A DNA stretch of 64,000 bases from the NCBI RefSeq assembly GCF_008634025.1, contig NZ_PDCM01000002.1, forward strand, positions 4,319,501 through 4,383,500, read 5' to 3'. Shown here piece by piece: positions 14,693-21,753 of the stretch. A program made the position numbers and the translations under genes. The notes beneath the pieces were generated by a model. It had not been told where the DNA came from. It saw nothing but the letters and a program-made list of their open reading frames with translations, and ran no database searches. Each line of letters begins with the position of its first letter. The first letter of the stretch is position 1. The DNA is from Streptomyces albofaciens JCM 4342. Lineage in GTDB: Bacteria; Actinomycetota; Actinomycetes; Streptomycetales; Streptomycetaceae.

Positions 14693-15184
14693 TCAGGCGG
14701 CCTGGTCGGGCCGGGTGGTGCGGGGTGGACCGCAGCCGTCGGCGTCCTCGTTGAGGAGGCCGTGCTGCTCGCAGATGCGCATCGCGTCTATGCGGTCGTC
14801 GGCCCCCAGCTTGCTGAGCAACCGGGCTACGCCGACCTTGATCTGGTCGTAGGTCTCGCCGTTCTTGGCAGCGATCTCGTTCAACGTCAGGCCGTCCGCC
14901 ATGTCCCGCAATAGACCCTGTTCGTCGTGGGCCAGCGCGGGGGCCTCGCCTTCAGCCGCGCCGGGAGGCACGTACCGGAGTCGGAAGGCGACGCGGGCCA
15001 GCGTCGCCCGGTGGCCCCGGACGCCGAGCTTGTGGCGCAGCATGACCAGGTAGGTGCGTACGCTCGTCGGGGCCACACAGAGCACGTCGGCGATTTGCTT
15101 GTTGGTCTTGCCCTGCGCAACCAGGGTGAGCATCTGCTTCTCCCGGGCAGTGACGTGCGCGGGATCGACTGGGGGCGGAGTCAT
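14693..15184 (-). CDS. regulator with two tandem LuxR-type HTH domains
   Basis: 163 aa from ATG 15184 (ATGA overlap with the upstream stop). Residues about 10-72 are a full GerE/LuxR HTH (LTLVAQGKTNKQIADVLCVA, SVRTYLVMLRHKLGVRG). Residues about 86-145 are a second, more diverged unit (LLRDMADGLTLNEIAAKNGE, YDQIKVGVARLLSKLGADDR). There is no receiver or sensor domain. Standalone tandem LuxR HTH proteins are unusual. It probably regulates phage or host genes; its signal is not evident. Translationally coupled to 15181-15915. Confidence 0.75.
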   Translation of the reverse strand: MTPPPVDPAHVTAREKQMLTLVAQGKTNKQIADVLCVAPTSVRTYLVMLRHKLGVRGHRATLARVAFRLRYVPPGAAEGEAPALAHDEQGLLRDMADGLTLNEIAAKNGETYDQIKVGVARLLSKLGADDRIDAMRICEQHGLLNEDADGCGPPRTTRPDQAA

Positions 15185-15915
15185 CGGCTCTTTCTCCTTC
15201 GAGCGGGTCCGGCACCGGTGCGTGACGGGGCGGGCCCGGGGCGCGTGCCGGTGGTGGGGGTGGGCCGCGGGGCCCAGGCGGACTCGATGGTGCAGCCGGT
15301 CAGGGTGGCCACGAGTTGGGAGGCCAGCACCCAGTGCACGTCCGGGGCGTCGTAGAGCCGGGTCACCTTCGCGGCCGGGACGGGCAGCGGCCTTCCGGGG
15401 AGGTAGAGCCGTCCGAAGACGCCGTCGAGGACCGGTTCGTGCACGCGCACGGTGACCCAGTTGTTGCGCAGGTGCGGGCACTGCTCGATGGCCTTGTCCA
15501 CACAGCCGCCGCGGCAGACGGGCGGGTGGACGGTCATCTGTCCTTCCGGCCAGTCCGGATGGTCGGCGCGGCCGTCTTCCAGCAGCCACAACAGGCCCTG
15601 GGCGTTGCGGTCGGCCGGCTGGCGGCACGCCTGGCAGCGCAGGCGCCGCATCGCATACCGCTGGCGCACCGAGTGCACCTTGGAGAACAGCGGGCTCCCG
15701 GCGCCCTGGTGCACTTGGCGTCGGACCCACAGCACACCGTGCCGGTCCCGGTCGTGCAGTTGCTCGTCGGCGAAGGCGATCCCGTCCCCGCCGCGGGCGG
15801 GGACGACGGCGGAGGGCAGTTCGTGCTCGGCGCTCCAGCGGGTGACGTACGGGACGAGGCCCGGGGGCCAGGGAACGCCAGGGGCTGCTGTGGGCGGGGG
15901 TACCGAGGTGATCAT
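15181..15915 (-). CDS. conserved Streptomyces protein with zinc-type Cys clusters
   Basis: 244 aa from ATG 15915. A central LRCQACRQPADRNAQG (C-x2-C) and later VCRGGCVDKAIEQCPHL cysteines could form two zinc sites. Other marks are HGVLWVRRQVHQ and GLLWLLEDGR. I recognise the layout from accessory regions of Streptomyces genomes but know no function. The last 25 residues are Pro/Arg-rich. It is co-translated with the tandem LuxR protein, so it may be its partner. Confidence 0.55.
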   Translation of the reverse strand: MITSVPPPTAAPGVPWPPGLVPYVTRWSAEHELPSAVVPARGGDGIAFADEQLHDRDRHGVLWVRRQVHQGAGSPLFSKVHSVRQRYAMRRLRCQACRQPADRNAQGLLWLLEDGRADHPDWPEGQMTVHPPVCRGGCVDKAIEQCPHLRNNWVTVRVHEPVLDGVFGRLYLPGRPLPVPAAKVTRLYDAPDVHWVLASQLVATLTGCTIESAWAPRPTPTTGTRPGPAPSRTGAGPARRRKSR

Positions 15916-15968
15916 GGGCGGACTCGTTCTCTGTCCTTGAAGGGATACGGGGCTCGGGGTGCGCGGGT

Positions 15969-16826
15969 TCACAGGCCGACGCGCCGCAGCCACGCCTCGG
16001 GCTGGTGGATCTCGTCGTCGGTCGGCACCAGGCTCCGGTCGTGCCAGACCTTGTTGAACCGCGCGAGGTCGCCGATGCCGGCCACGGCTGCGGCGACGAA
16101 CCGCGCCCCGTCAGCACGGGGGTCCAGGACGGGTCCAGGCGGCTCCGCCGAGGTGGGCGGCTGGGCGCGGCGGGTGTGCTCGTGAAGGTGGCGCTGGTGC
16201 AGCCGGTAGCGCCAGGAGCGACGTAAGACATCCGTGGCCGTCGGGCCGCCGAACGTCTCGCTGGTGTAGCGGCGTTCGGCCCATTCGGCGTGCCCCTCGA
16301 ACAAGACGGGCACCGCCCGGTCGTCGAAGGCGTAGCGGCGCACCGACAGGCGGGGCGGTACGACCGCGCCCTGGCTGGCGAGGATCTGCCCGTGGTGGAC
16401 GCACTCGTGCACCAGAAACCGGTGCAGCGCCGGGCGGTCGCGCCGTAGCCCGGTGTGGTGCAAGGCCCTTGGCGCGATAAGGGTTTGCGGCTGCCCGCCG
16501 GGATCGGTCAGCGTCATGCCTTCCTGCATCGGCCAGGTCCACGCCACCGTCTTGCGCCAGGACTCCACCTTCTGCGCGGCTTCCGCCCGCTCCCGCTCGG
16601 AGACCTCGGAGCCGGCGAACGCCTGCTGCACGCCGCGCTCGACATAGGCCACCACCTCCGCCCGCCAGGCGCGGGGCGTCACCAGCCGGAAGGTGACCGT
16701 GGGCGTGGCCAGGCCGGTGATCTCCTCCAGCCGCGGCGCTGCCTCGGCCAGCACCTGCCGCACCAGCCGGGCCAGCCTGCCGGCCCGGCCGGTTTCATCG
16801 CGAACGCTCACTTCGATGCCGCTCAC
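15969..16826 (-). CDS. zinc metalloprotease-like protein (HExxH)
   Basis: 285 aa from GTG 16826, overlapping the upstream stop (GTGA). HRFLVHECVHHGQ places the HExxH zinc motif at residues 140-144. FEGHAEWAE about 37 residues later (177-185) supplies a candidate third ligand, as in gluzincins. No signal peptide or transmembrane segment, so it is probably cytoplasmic. HExxH proteins in phage regulatory regions can cleave repressors (ImmA-like), but the sequence around the motif is not typical ImmA. Function beyond peptidase is open. Confidence 0.65.
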   Translation of the reverse strand: MSGIEVSVRDETGRAGRLARLVRQVLAEAAPRLEEITGLATPTVTFRLVTPRAWRAEVVAYVERGVQQAFAGSEVSERERAEAAQKVESWRKTVAWTWPMQEGMTLTDPGGQPQTLIAPRALHHTGLRRDRPALHRFLVHECVHHGQILASQGAVVPPRLSVRRYAFDDRAVPVLFEGHAEWAERRYTSETFGGPTATDVLRRSWRYRLHQRHLHEHTRRAQPPTSAEPPGPVLDPRADGARFVAAAVAGIGDLARFNKVWHDRSLVPTDDEIHQPEAWLRRVGL

Positions 16827-17005
16827 AACGCGCCCCTCGGAGTGCGGAGGGAACTGGGTGCGGCGGACGACAGGGGGGTGCTGGCGTAGAGCGGCACGGT
16901 TATCGACCCGGCGGGGGTGCGCTCTATGCGCACCCGCCCGAGGTACTGGGGCGCCGGGGCCGGGCGGCGCGCCGACCACGGCGGGAGGGGGGAGTGGGAG
17001 GTCAT
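16823..17005 (-). CDS. small hypothetical protein
   Basis: 60 aa from ATG 17005. Pro/Ser/Arg-rich with a short beta-like middle (YLGRVRIERTPAGSITVPLY). Stop overlaps the metalloprotease start by four bases, which supports it as a real coupled gene. No family recognised. Confidence 0.5.
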   Translation of the reverse strand: MTSHSPLPPWSARRPAPAPQYLGRVRIERTPAGSITVPLYASTPLSSAAPSSLRTPRGAL

Positions 17006-17040
17006 GGCGTCTTTCGAGGTGAGGAAGCGGACGGGGTGGG

Positions 17041-17085
17041 CCCCTTCGCCGGGGCAGGCATGGTCCACGGGGCCCGGCGAAGGGG
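17041..17085 (-). terminator. 13-bp inverted repeat between minus-strand genes
   Basis: CCCCTTCGCCGGG/CCCGGCGAAGGGG arms (17041-17053 and 17073-17085) lie after the stop at 17117. Confidence 0.55.
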
Positions 17086-17116
17086 CGGTACGGGAGGCCG
17101 GAGTACCGGCCGGGCA

Positions 17117-17815
17117 TCAGGCGCGCAGGACGGTGACCAGCTCGCCGAGGCCGTAGAGGGAGGGCAGGCACACCACGGCCGTCAGCACGGCCGCGCCGGG
17201 GTGGCGCCGAAGCAGCCCGGCGGCGCGGCGTGCACCGCCCGCGTGTCGGCGGTGGGTTCGGGAGGGTGCCGGGGGCCGGGGGGTGCCCGGTCCGGTGTGG
17301 TGCCGGGGCAGGCGCGCGGTGACGGCGGCGGTCGGCGGGGCCGGGCAGCGGTTCAAGGCGTCGGGGCCCGCCCGCAGGTAGCGCACCTGCTGCTGGAGCA
17401 CTTCCGCCAGGTGCAGCATGTGCAGTGTCGACCCCATCGGGCCGGGCGGCGTCTCCTGCTGCACCTGCCGGGCACGGGCGAGCAGCAGCCGCTGCACATG
17501 CGGCGCCTCGTCAGCGGCCTGGTCCCTCAGAAGGGCCGTCACTTCCCGGAGGTGCTTCTTCAGCCCGGCGATGCGCCGGCGCACCTCGGCGTCCGCCAGC
17601 AGCGGCGCGTCTTTCATCAACACCGCGTCGGCCGCCAGGGAAGCCGCGCGGACGATGTCGCTGTCACGCCCAGCCTTCAGGCAGACCAACGCCCGCTGTA
17701 ACTCCTCGACCCCCCAGGGACATTGAGGCGCCCGCACGCTGTGCACGGTTTTCTTCAGCAAAGGCGGGTGCGTGTCTTCGAAGGCGTGGGCCGTGGTTCT
17801 CGCGGGGGACATCAT
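17117..17815 (-). CDS. hypothetical protein with C-terminal hydrophobic segment
   Basis: 232 aa from ATG 17815 (GGAG five bases upstream; a second ATG follows directly). The first 150 residues are helical, with heptad-like stretches (AGLKKHLREVTALLRDQAAD, LHLAEVLQQQVRYLR). An Arg/Pro/His-rich linker leads to GAAVLTAVVCLPSLYGLGELVTVL, a possible single membrane helix. First gene of the minus-strand operon that runs to about 13.4 kb, divergent from the regulator at 18183. Confidence 0.55.
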   Translation of the reverse strand: MMSPARTTAHAFEDTHPPLLKKTVHSVRAPQCPWGVEELQRALVCLKAGRDSDIVRAASLAADAVLMKDAPLLADAEVRRRIAGLKKHLREVTALLRDQAADEAPHVQRLLLARARQVQQETPPGPMGSTLHMLHLAEVLQQQVRYLRAGPDALNRCPAPPTAAVTARLPRHHTGPGTPRPPAPSRTHRRHAGGARRAAGLLRRHPGAAVLTAVVCLPSLYGLGELVTVLRA

Positions 17816-18182
17816 GTGCGCTCCAATGCGTGGCGCAGGCGGGCCCCGGGGAAGCATCACCCCGGGCTCTTCGGTGTGCTTGCTCAGGTGCCTCGCCAAC
17901 CAACCGAGGCCGGCAGCCGCGGTACGGAACACACCGGTGCACGACCCGGGCACAGCTTCCGCAGATTCCGGGGGCCGCGATCGTCTGGGCGAGACGATAT
18001 GAGCCTGTTCGCTGGCAAACCCCAGATCCATCCGCAGGCCCACCTCACATCTCCCTCACTTCGGTGGGTGGACGGTGTGCGGCCTCCTCATATGCGCCTC
18101 ATAGTTCGCAAACGGGCCACTTTTTGCCGGGAGTTGGGAACAGATAGCCCTACCGTCGAAAGGGAAGTGCTGAGCCGAGGGG
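17816..18182. other. divergent intergenic region
   Basis: 367 bases between two divergently read genes; must contain promoters for both. I see no copy of the TAGTAGAAT promoter here and no convincing operator. A TTGCCG with a weak TAGCCC follows at about 18122-18150 on the plus strand, a poor promoter match. Confidence 0.5.
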
Positions 18183-19544
18183 ATGAGGCACAGGATGCAC
18201 ACGCTGTTCCGGGCGCTGATCGACCAACGCGAGTGGAAGGCGTTTCCGGCATTCCGATCGCGGTACCAGCAGGCAGCCAAGGAAGTCGCCGCCGCCGAGG
18301 ACAACAACCCGGCGCTCAAAGCTCTGACGCTGTCCGACGCCACCTTCGAACGCTGGTACTACGGCACGCATGCCCCTCGCGGGGACGCCCGGCGGGTCCT
18401 GGTCCACATGTTCGGCTACTCGATCGATGAACTGTGGGCCAAGGCTCCCGCCCAGTTACCCCCGGTCCACCCGCACGGCGCCGCAGCAACAGACACCAGC
18501 GCCGACGACGGCGCACACCTACAACAGATGGGACGGCAAGCAGCCATGGCCGCACGGCGCGCAATGCAATTCGCGATAGGAGCCGAACACGGGCAGATCG
18601 GAGAGGAGACCATGGGCTATGTCCAAGACCGCGTACGCGACCTCGCCGCCCGGTACACCCGCGTTCCGCTCGCGGACATCCTCGACGATCTCACCGAAAC
18701 CCAAGAGCAAACGTTCACCCTGCTGGAAGGCGACCGCGCCACTCCGGACCAGTCCCGGGACCTGTATCTGCTGTCGGCCCTGACCAGCGGGATGTACGCC
18801 AAGGCATGCCACGACCTGGCCGACCCCGCCTCGGCGATGATGCACGCCCGCGCTGCCAGTGTCTGCGCCACCAAGGCCGGTCACACCCCGATGCAAGCCT
18901 GGGTCAGTGGCCTGAAATCCCTGATCACCTACTGGGCGGGCGAGCCCGGGCGGGCCCTGCACTTCGCGCGTTCCGCCGCAAAGACTGCTGAGGGCCAGCG
19001 CGGCAGCGTCACCGTCTGGGCGGCCAGCCTGGAAGCCCGCGCAGCCGCCCTGCTCCGCGACGAGGAGATCGTCCGCCAGGCCAACCGGCGCGCCACCGAA
19101 CTGCGTGACCGCTGCGAGCCGGACGAGCTCGACGCTCTCGGCGGCCTGCTCGTCTTCCCCAAGGTCCGGCAGGACTACTACGAAGTCGAAGCCAAGGTCC
19201 TCCTGGGCCACGGGGATGCCCGGCTGGTAGCGCAGGCCGAGGAGACGGTCCGCGGATACAGCGACCCCACCGACCCGCACTGGGCCTTCGGTGACGCCGC
19301 CGGAGCCCAGACCGATCTGGCGCTGGCCCGGCTGTACACCGCCGAGCTGGACGGCGCCATGGAAGCTGTCCGGCCCGTCCTCGACCTGCCGCTGCGGCAA
19401 CGCAACGCTGGCATCGTGTACTCCGTCAACCGTGTCGCTGGCCAGCTGAACACCGGATGTGGCCGCGACTCCGTGGCGGCGCGCGACCTGCGGGAGGAGA
19501 TCGAAGCGTTCGGCCGCCTGCGTCCCCTCGCGCTGCCCCGGTGA
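18183..19544 (+). CDS. transcriptional regulator with N-terminal HTH and TPR-like array
   Basis: 453 aa (alternative ATG at 18195). The first 75 residues form a DNA-binding region (LSDATFERWYYGTHAPRGDA, RRVLVHMFGYSIDELW) like the atypical HTH of many Streptomyces accessory regulators. From about residue 170 the protein is an array of helical pairs rich in Ala, Leu and Arg (SALTSGMYAKACHDLADPAS, AAKTAEGQRGSVTVWAASLE), consistent with TPR repeats that bind a peptide or protein signal. Read divergently from the minus-strand operon, which it may control. A GNAT acetyltransferase follows after 22 bases. Confidence 0.75.
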   Translation: MRHRMHTLFRALIDQREWKAFPAFRSRYQQAAKEVAAAEDNNPALKALTLSDATFERWYYGTHAPRGDARRVLVHMFGYSIDELWAKAPAQLPPVHPHGAAATDTSADDGAHLQQMGRQAAMAARRAMQFAIGAEHGQIGEETMGYVQDRVRDLAARYTRVPLADILDDLTETQEQTFTLLEGDRATPDQSRDLYLLSALTSGMYAKACHDLADPASAMMHARAASVCATKAGHTPMQAWVSGLKSLITYWAGEPGRALHFARSAAKTAEGQRGSVTVWAASLEARAAALLRDEEIVRQANRRATELRDRCEPDELDALGGLLVFPKVRQDYYEVEAKVLLGHGDARLVAQAEETVRGYSDPTDPHWAFGDAAGAQTDLALARLYTAELDGAMEAVRPVLDLPLRQRNAGIVYSVNRVAGQLNTGCGRDSVAARDLREEIEAFGRLRPLALPR

Positions 19545-19566
19545 TCGGCGAGTAGCATCCGCGGTC

Positions 19567-20130
19567 ATGTACCCGGTCATCCGCCACAGCTCCCGGCTCG
19601 CACTGCGCGAGCTGACGATTGACGACGTGGACGCCGTGCACGCCATCTACGGCGACCCGGCGGCCACTGAACACCTCAGCTTCACCCCGCGCACGCGCGA
19701 GGAGGTCGGCGGCATCGTCGCCCGGGGCATCGCCGCGGCCACCGCCAGCCCGCGCCAGGAGTACGTACTCGCCGTCGTCACGCAGGGGGACGACGGCGAC
19801 CTCATCGGCGTTACCCGCCTGGCCATCGACCCCCACCAGCAAAAGGCCGCCACCATGGGCTTCGCCCTGCGGCCCGACGCCTGGGGGGTCGGCTACGGCC
19901 GGGAGACCGTACGGCTGACCCTCGACCTCGCCTTCACCGAACTCGGCCTGCACCGCGTGTGGGCAGCACGGGCCCCGCGAAACGAGGCATCCGCCAAGAC
20001 CCTCCTCGCCGTCGGCATGGTCGAAGAAGGGCGCATCCGCGGGCACGTCTACGTCCGGGAAGCGTGGCGTGACTCCATCACGTACGCGATCCTCCAGGAC
20101 GAATGGCAGGCCCGCACCGACACCCAGTAG
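19567..20130 (+). CDS. GNAT family N-acetyltransferase (RimJ-like)
   Basis: 187 aa from ATG 19567. Has the order of a RimJ/RimL-type GNAT: LRELTIDDVDAVHAIYGDP at the N-terminus, ATMGFALRPDAWGVGYGRET (strand 4 and the acetyl-CoA loop), RVWAARAPRNEASAKTLLAV (helix 4) and a final EAWRDSITYAILQDEW. It transfers an acetyl group from acetyl-CoA to an unknown amine. Probably co-transcribed with the upstream regulator (22-base gap). Confidence 0.85.
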   Translation: MYPVIRHSSRLALRELTIDDVDAVHAIYGDPAATEHLSFTPRTREEVGGIVARGIAAATASPRQEYVLAVVTQGDDGDLIGVTRLAIDPHQQKAATMGFALRPDAWGVGYGRETVRLTLDLAFTELGLHRVWAARAPRNEASAKTLLAVGMVEEGRIRGHVYVREAWRDSITYAILQDEWQARTDTQ

Positions 20131-20166
20131 ACGGGCACCAACCCCACCACCTTGGGCTTACCGGCG

Positions 20167-20181
20167 CCGCTCGGCGAGCGG
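20167..20181. terminator. small hairpin between convergent genes
   Basis: CCGCTC-GGC-GAGCGG lies between the convergent acetyltransferase and glycosyltransferase genes. It could end either transcript. Confidence 0.35.
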
Positions 20182-20407
20182 CAGCCGCCGCACACCACCA
20201 GTACAACAGCATCACGCGCGATTCGAGCAAAGCCGGCCGACCATGCGTTTCGCCCGGCCCCGCCCCGTTCGTGTTCGACGCTGCCGGAACAGTCGAAGCA
20301 CCGGATGCGAGTTCAGGAGGTGATGGTGCGCTCGGGCTGTGCGCGTTGGCCCCTTGAGGGCCCGGCGGCGCCGACGGCTTCGGGGACGGGAAGGGTGTTG
20401 TCCTCGG

Positions 20408-21652
20408 TCATGGCGTGCTGCCCTTGCGCCGCGGGTCGCCTGGTTCGGTCGTGGTCCGCTCGGGCTGTGCGGCACGGTGAGCGGAACCGGCGCGGCCCGT
20501 TCTCGCGGGCCTCAGGGACGTCCCCAAAGCTCCGATGAGCGCGCCGACGGTGCGCCTGCGCGGGCCGGTGGGCAAGCGTGTCGTGGCGGGCGGTCCGATG
20601 GCGGTGCGGGTCTTGGCCAGTGCTTCGATCGCGTCGCACCACAGGTCGACGTCGGGGGCCGCGCTCAGCTCACGGGAGCGGGCCTTGGCGCGCTGGGAGA
20701 GGCGGGACCAGATGGCGGGATCCCGCAGGGAGGTCAGCGCATGGATCCAGGCGTTGAGGTCGTCGCGGTAGGCGAAGGTGCCGGCCTCGCCGAGGGATTC
20801 TACGAGTCCGGGGGTGGGGTGGGCGATCACCGGGATGCCGGAGGCGAACGCCTCCACGGCCACCCGCCCCCAGGATTCGTACAGGCTCGGCATGAGCACG
20901 ACGCGGGAGCGGCTGTAGACGTGCTCGCGCATCTGCTGCCCGGGTACCCCGTCGAGGACCTCGCAGTTGGGCAGCCGTGGTGGCGGCATGATCTGCTGCC
21001 CGTAGGCACCGCGGACGCCGAGGAAGTGCCACTCGGGGGTCCAGGCGGCGATCTGCCAGAAGAGTTCGCCGCCCTTGTCGGGATTGAGGTTGACGAGGGT
21101 CACGCAGTCACCGGGTTCCGTACGGTATTCCTCCGCGAGTACAGGGGGGCGCACGACGATGCTGCGCTTGGGCAGGAATTCCGGCGGATAACCGGCGTAG
21201 AAGATTTCGCCGTCCCGCCGGATCCACTCGCTGTTGTAGACGACCAGATCGGCGCCCGCCGCGTTGTGGAAGCTGTTGTGGAAGTTGTCGTGGCAGATCA
21301 CGGCCAGGGGTTTGCTGTTGGCCCTGGCGAGGCCCGCCACGAGCGGGACGTTCTCGAAATGGGACAGCAGCACGTCCGCCTTCTGGGCGTGGGCGGCGAA
21401 GTCCATGCCTTCCTGGAAGGGGACGACCCGTACCCCGTCGATCTCATAGCTCTTCTCGATCGTCCCAGGGTGCGACAGCCAGACCGTCACTCGGTGGCCG
21501 CGCGCGGCCAGGGGGCGGAGCATCGAGTGGAGCATCCACTCCGAGCCGGCGTTGTGGGCCGGCGGATATCCGTATACCCGGGCCTCGATGGACATGCTCC
21601 GCGTCGTGGGGGCCGCGATCAGCAGGTGCGGGTGGGGTGCCGCCGACTCCAC
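20408..21652 (-). CDS. GT-B glycosyltransferase (family 4 type)
   Basis: 414 aa from GTG 21652 (GGGAG nine bases upstream). The N-terminal Rossmann half contains GYPPAHNAGSEWMLHSMLR (sugar-acceptor loop of GT4 enzymes). The C-terminal half has MPSLYESWGRVAVEAFASG, the E-x7-E donor-binding motif, then PVIAHPTPGLVESLG. It transfers a sugar from a nucleotide donor to an unknown acceptor. The last 60 residues are Arg/Thr-rich and unrelated to GT folds. It lies 101 bases downstream of the glycine-rich repeat protein; it could glycosylate that protein or a cell-surface polymer. Confidence 0.8.
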   Translation of the reverse strand: MESAAPHPHLLIAAPTTRSMSIEARVYGYPPAHNAGSEWMLHSMLRPLAARGHRVTVWLSHPGTIEKSYEIDGVRVVPFQEGMDFAAHAQKADVLLSHFENVPLVAGLARANSKPLAVICHDNFHNSFHNAAGADLVVYNSEWIRRDGEIFYAGYPPEFLPKRSIVVRPPVLAEEYRTEPGDCVTLVNLNPDKGGELFWQIAAWTPEWHFLGVRGAYGQQIMPPPRLPNCEVLDGVPGQQMREHVYSRSRVVLMPSLYESWGRVAVEAFASGIPVIAHPTPGLVESLGEAGTFAYRDDLNAWIHALTSLRDPAIWSRLSQRAKARSRELSAAPDVDLWCDAIEALAKTRTAIGPPATTRLPTGPRRRTVGALIGALGTSLRPARTGRAGSAHRAAQPERTTTEPGDPRRKGSTP

Positions 21653-21753
21653 GTAGGGCTGCTCCCTTCGGATGGTGGTGGTGCGTGAACGAGGCGGGTC
21701 CGGGCGAGGGGACCGTGACGGTGCCCTCGCCCGGTGTGCCGGGCGGATACGTC

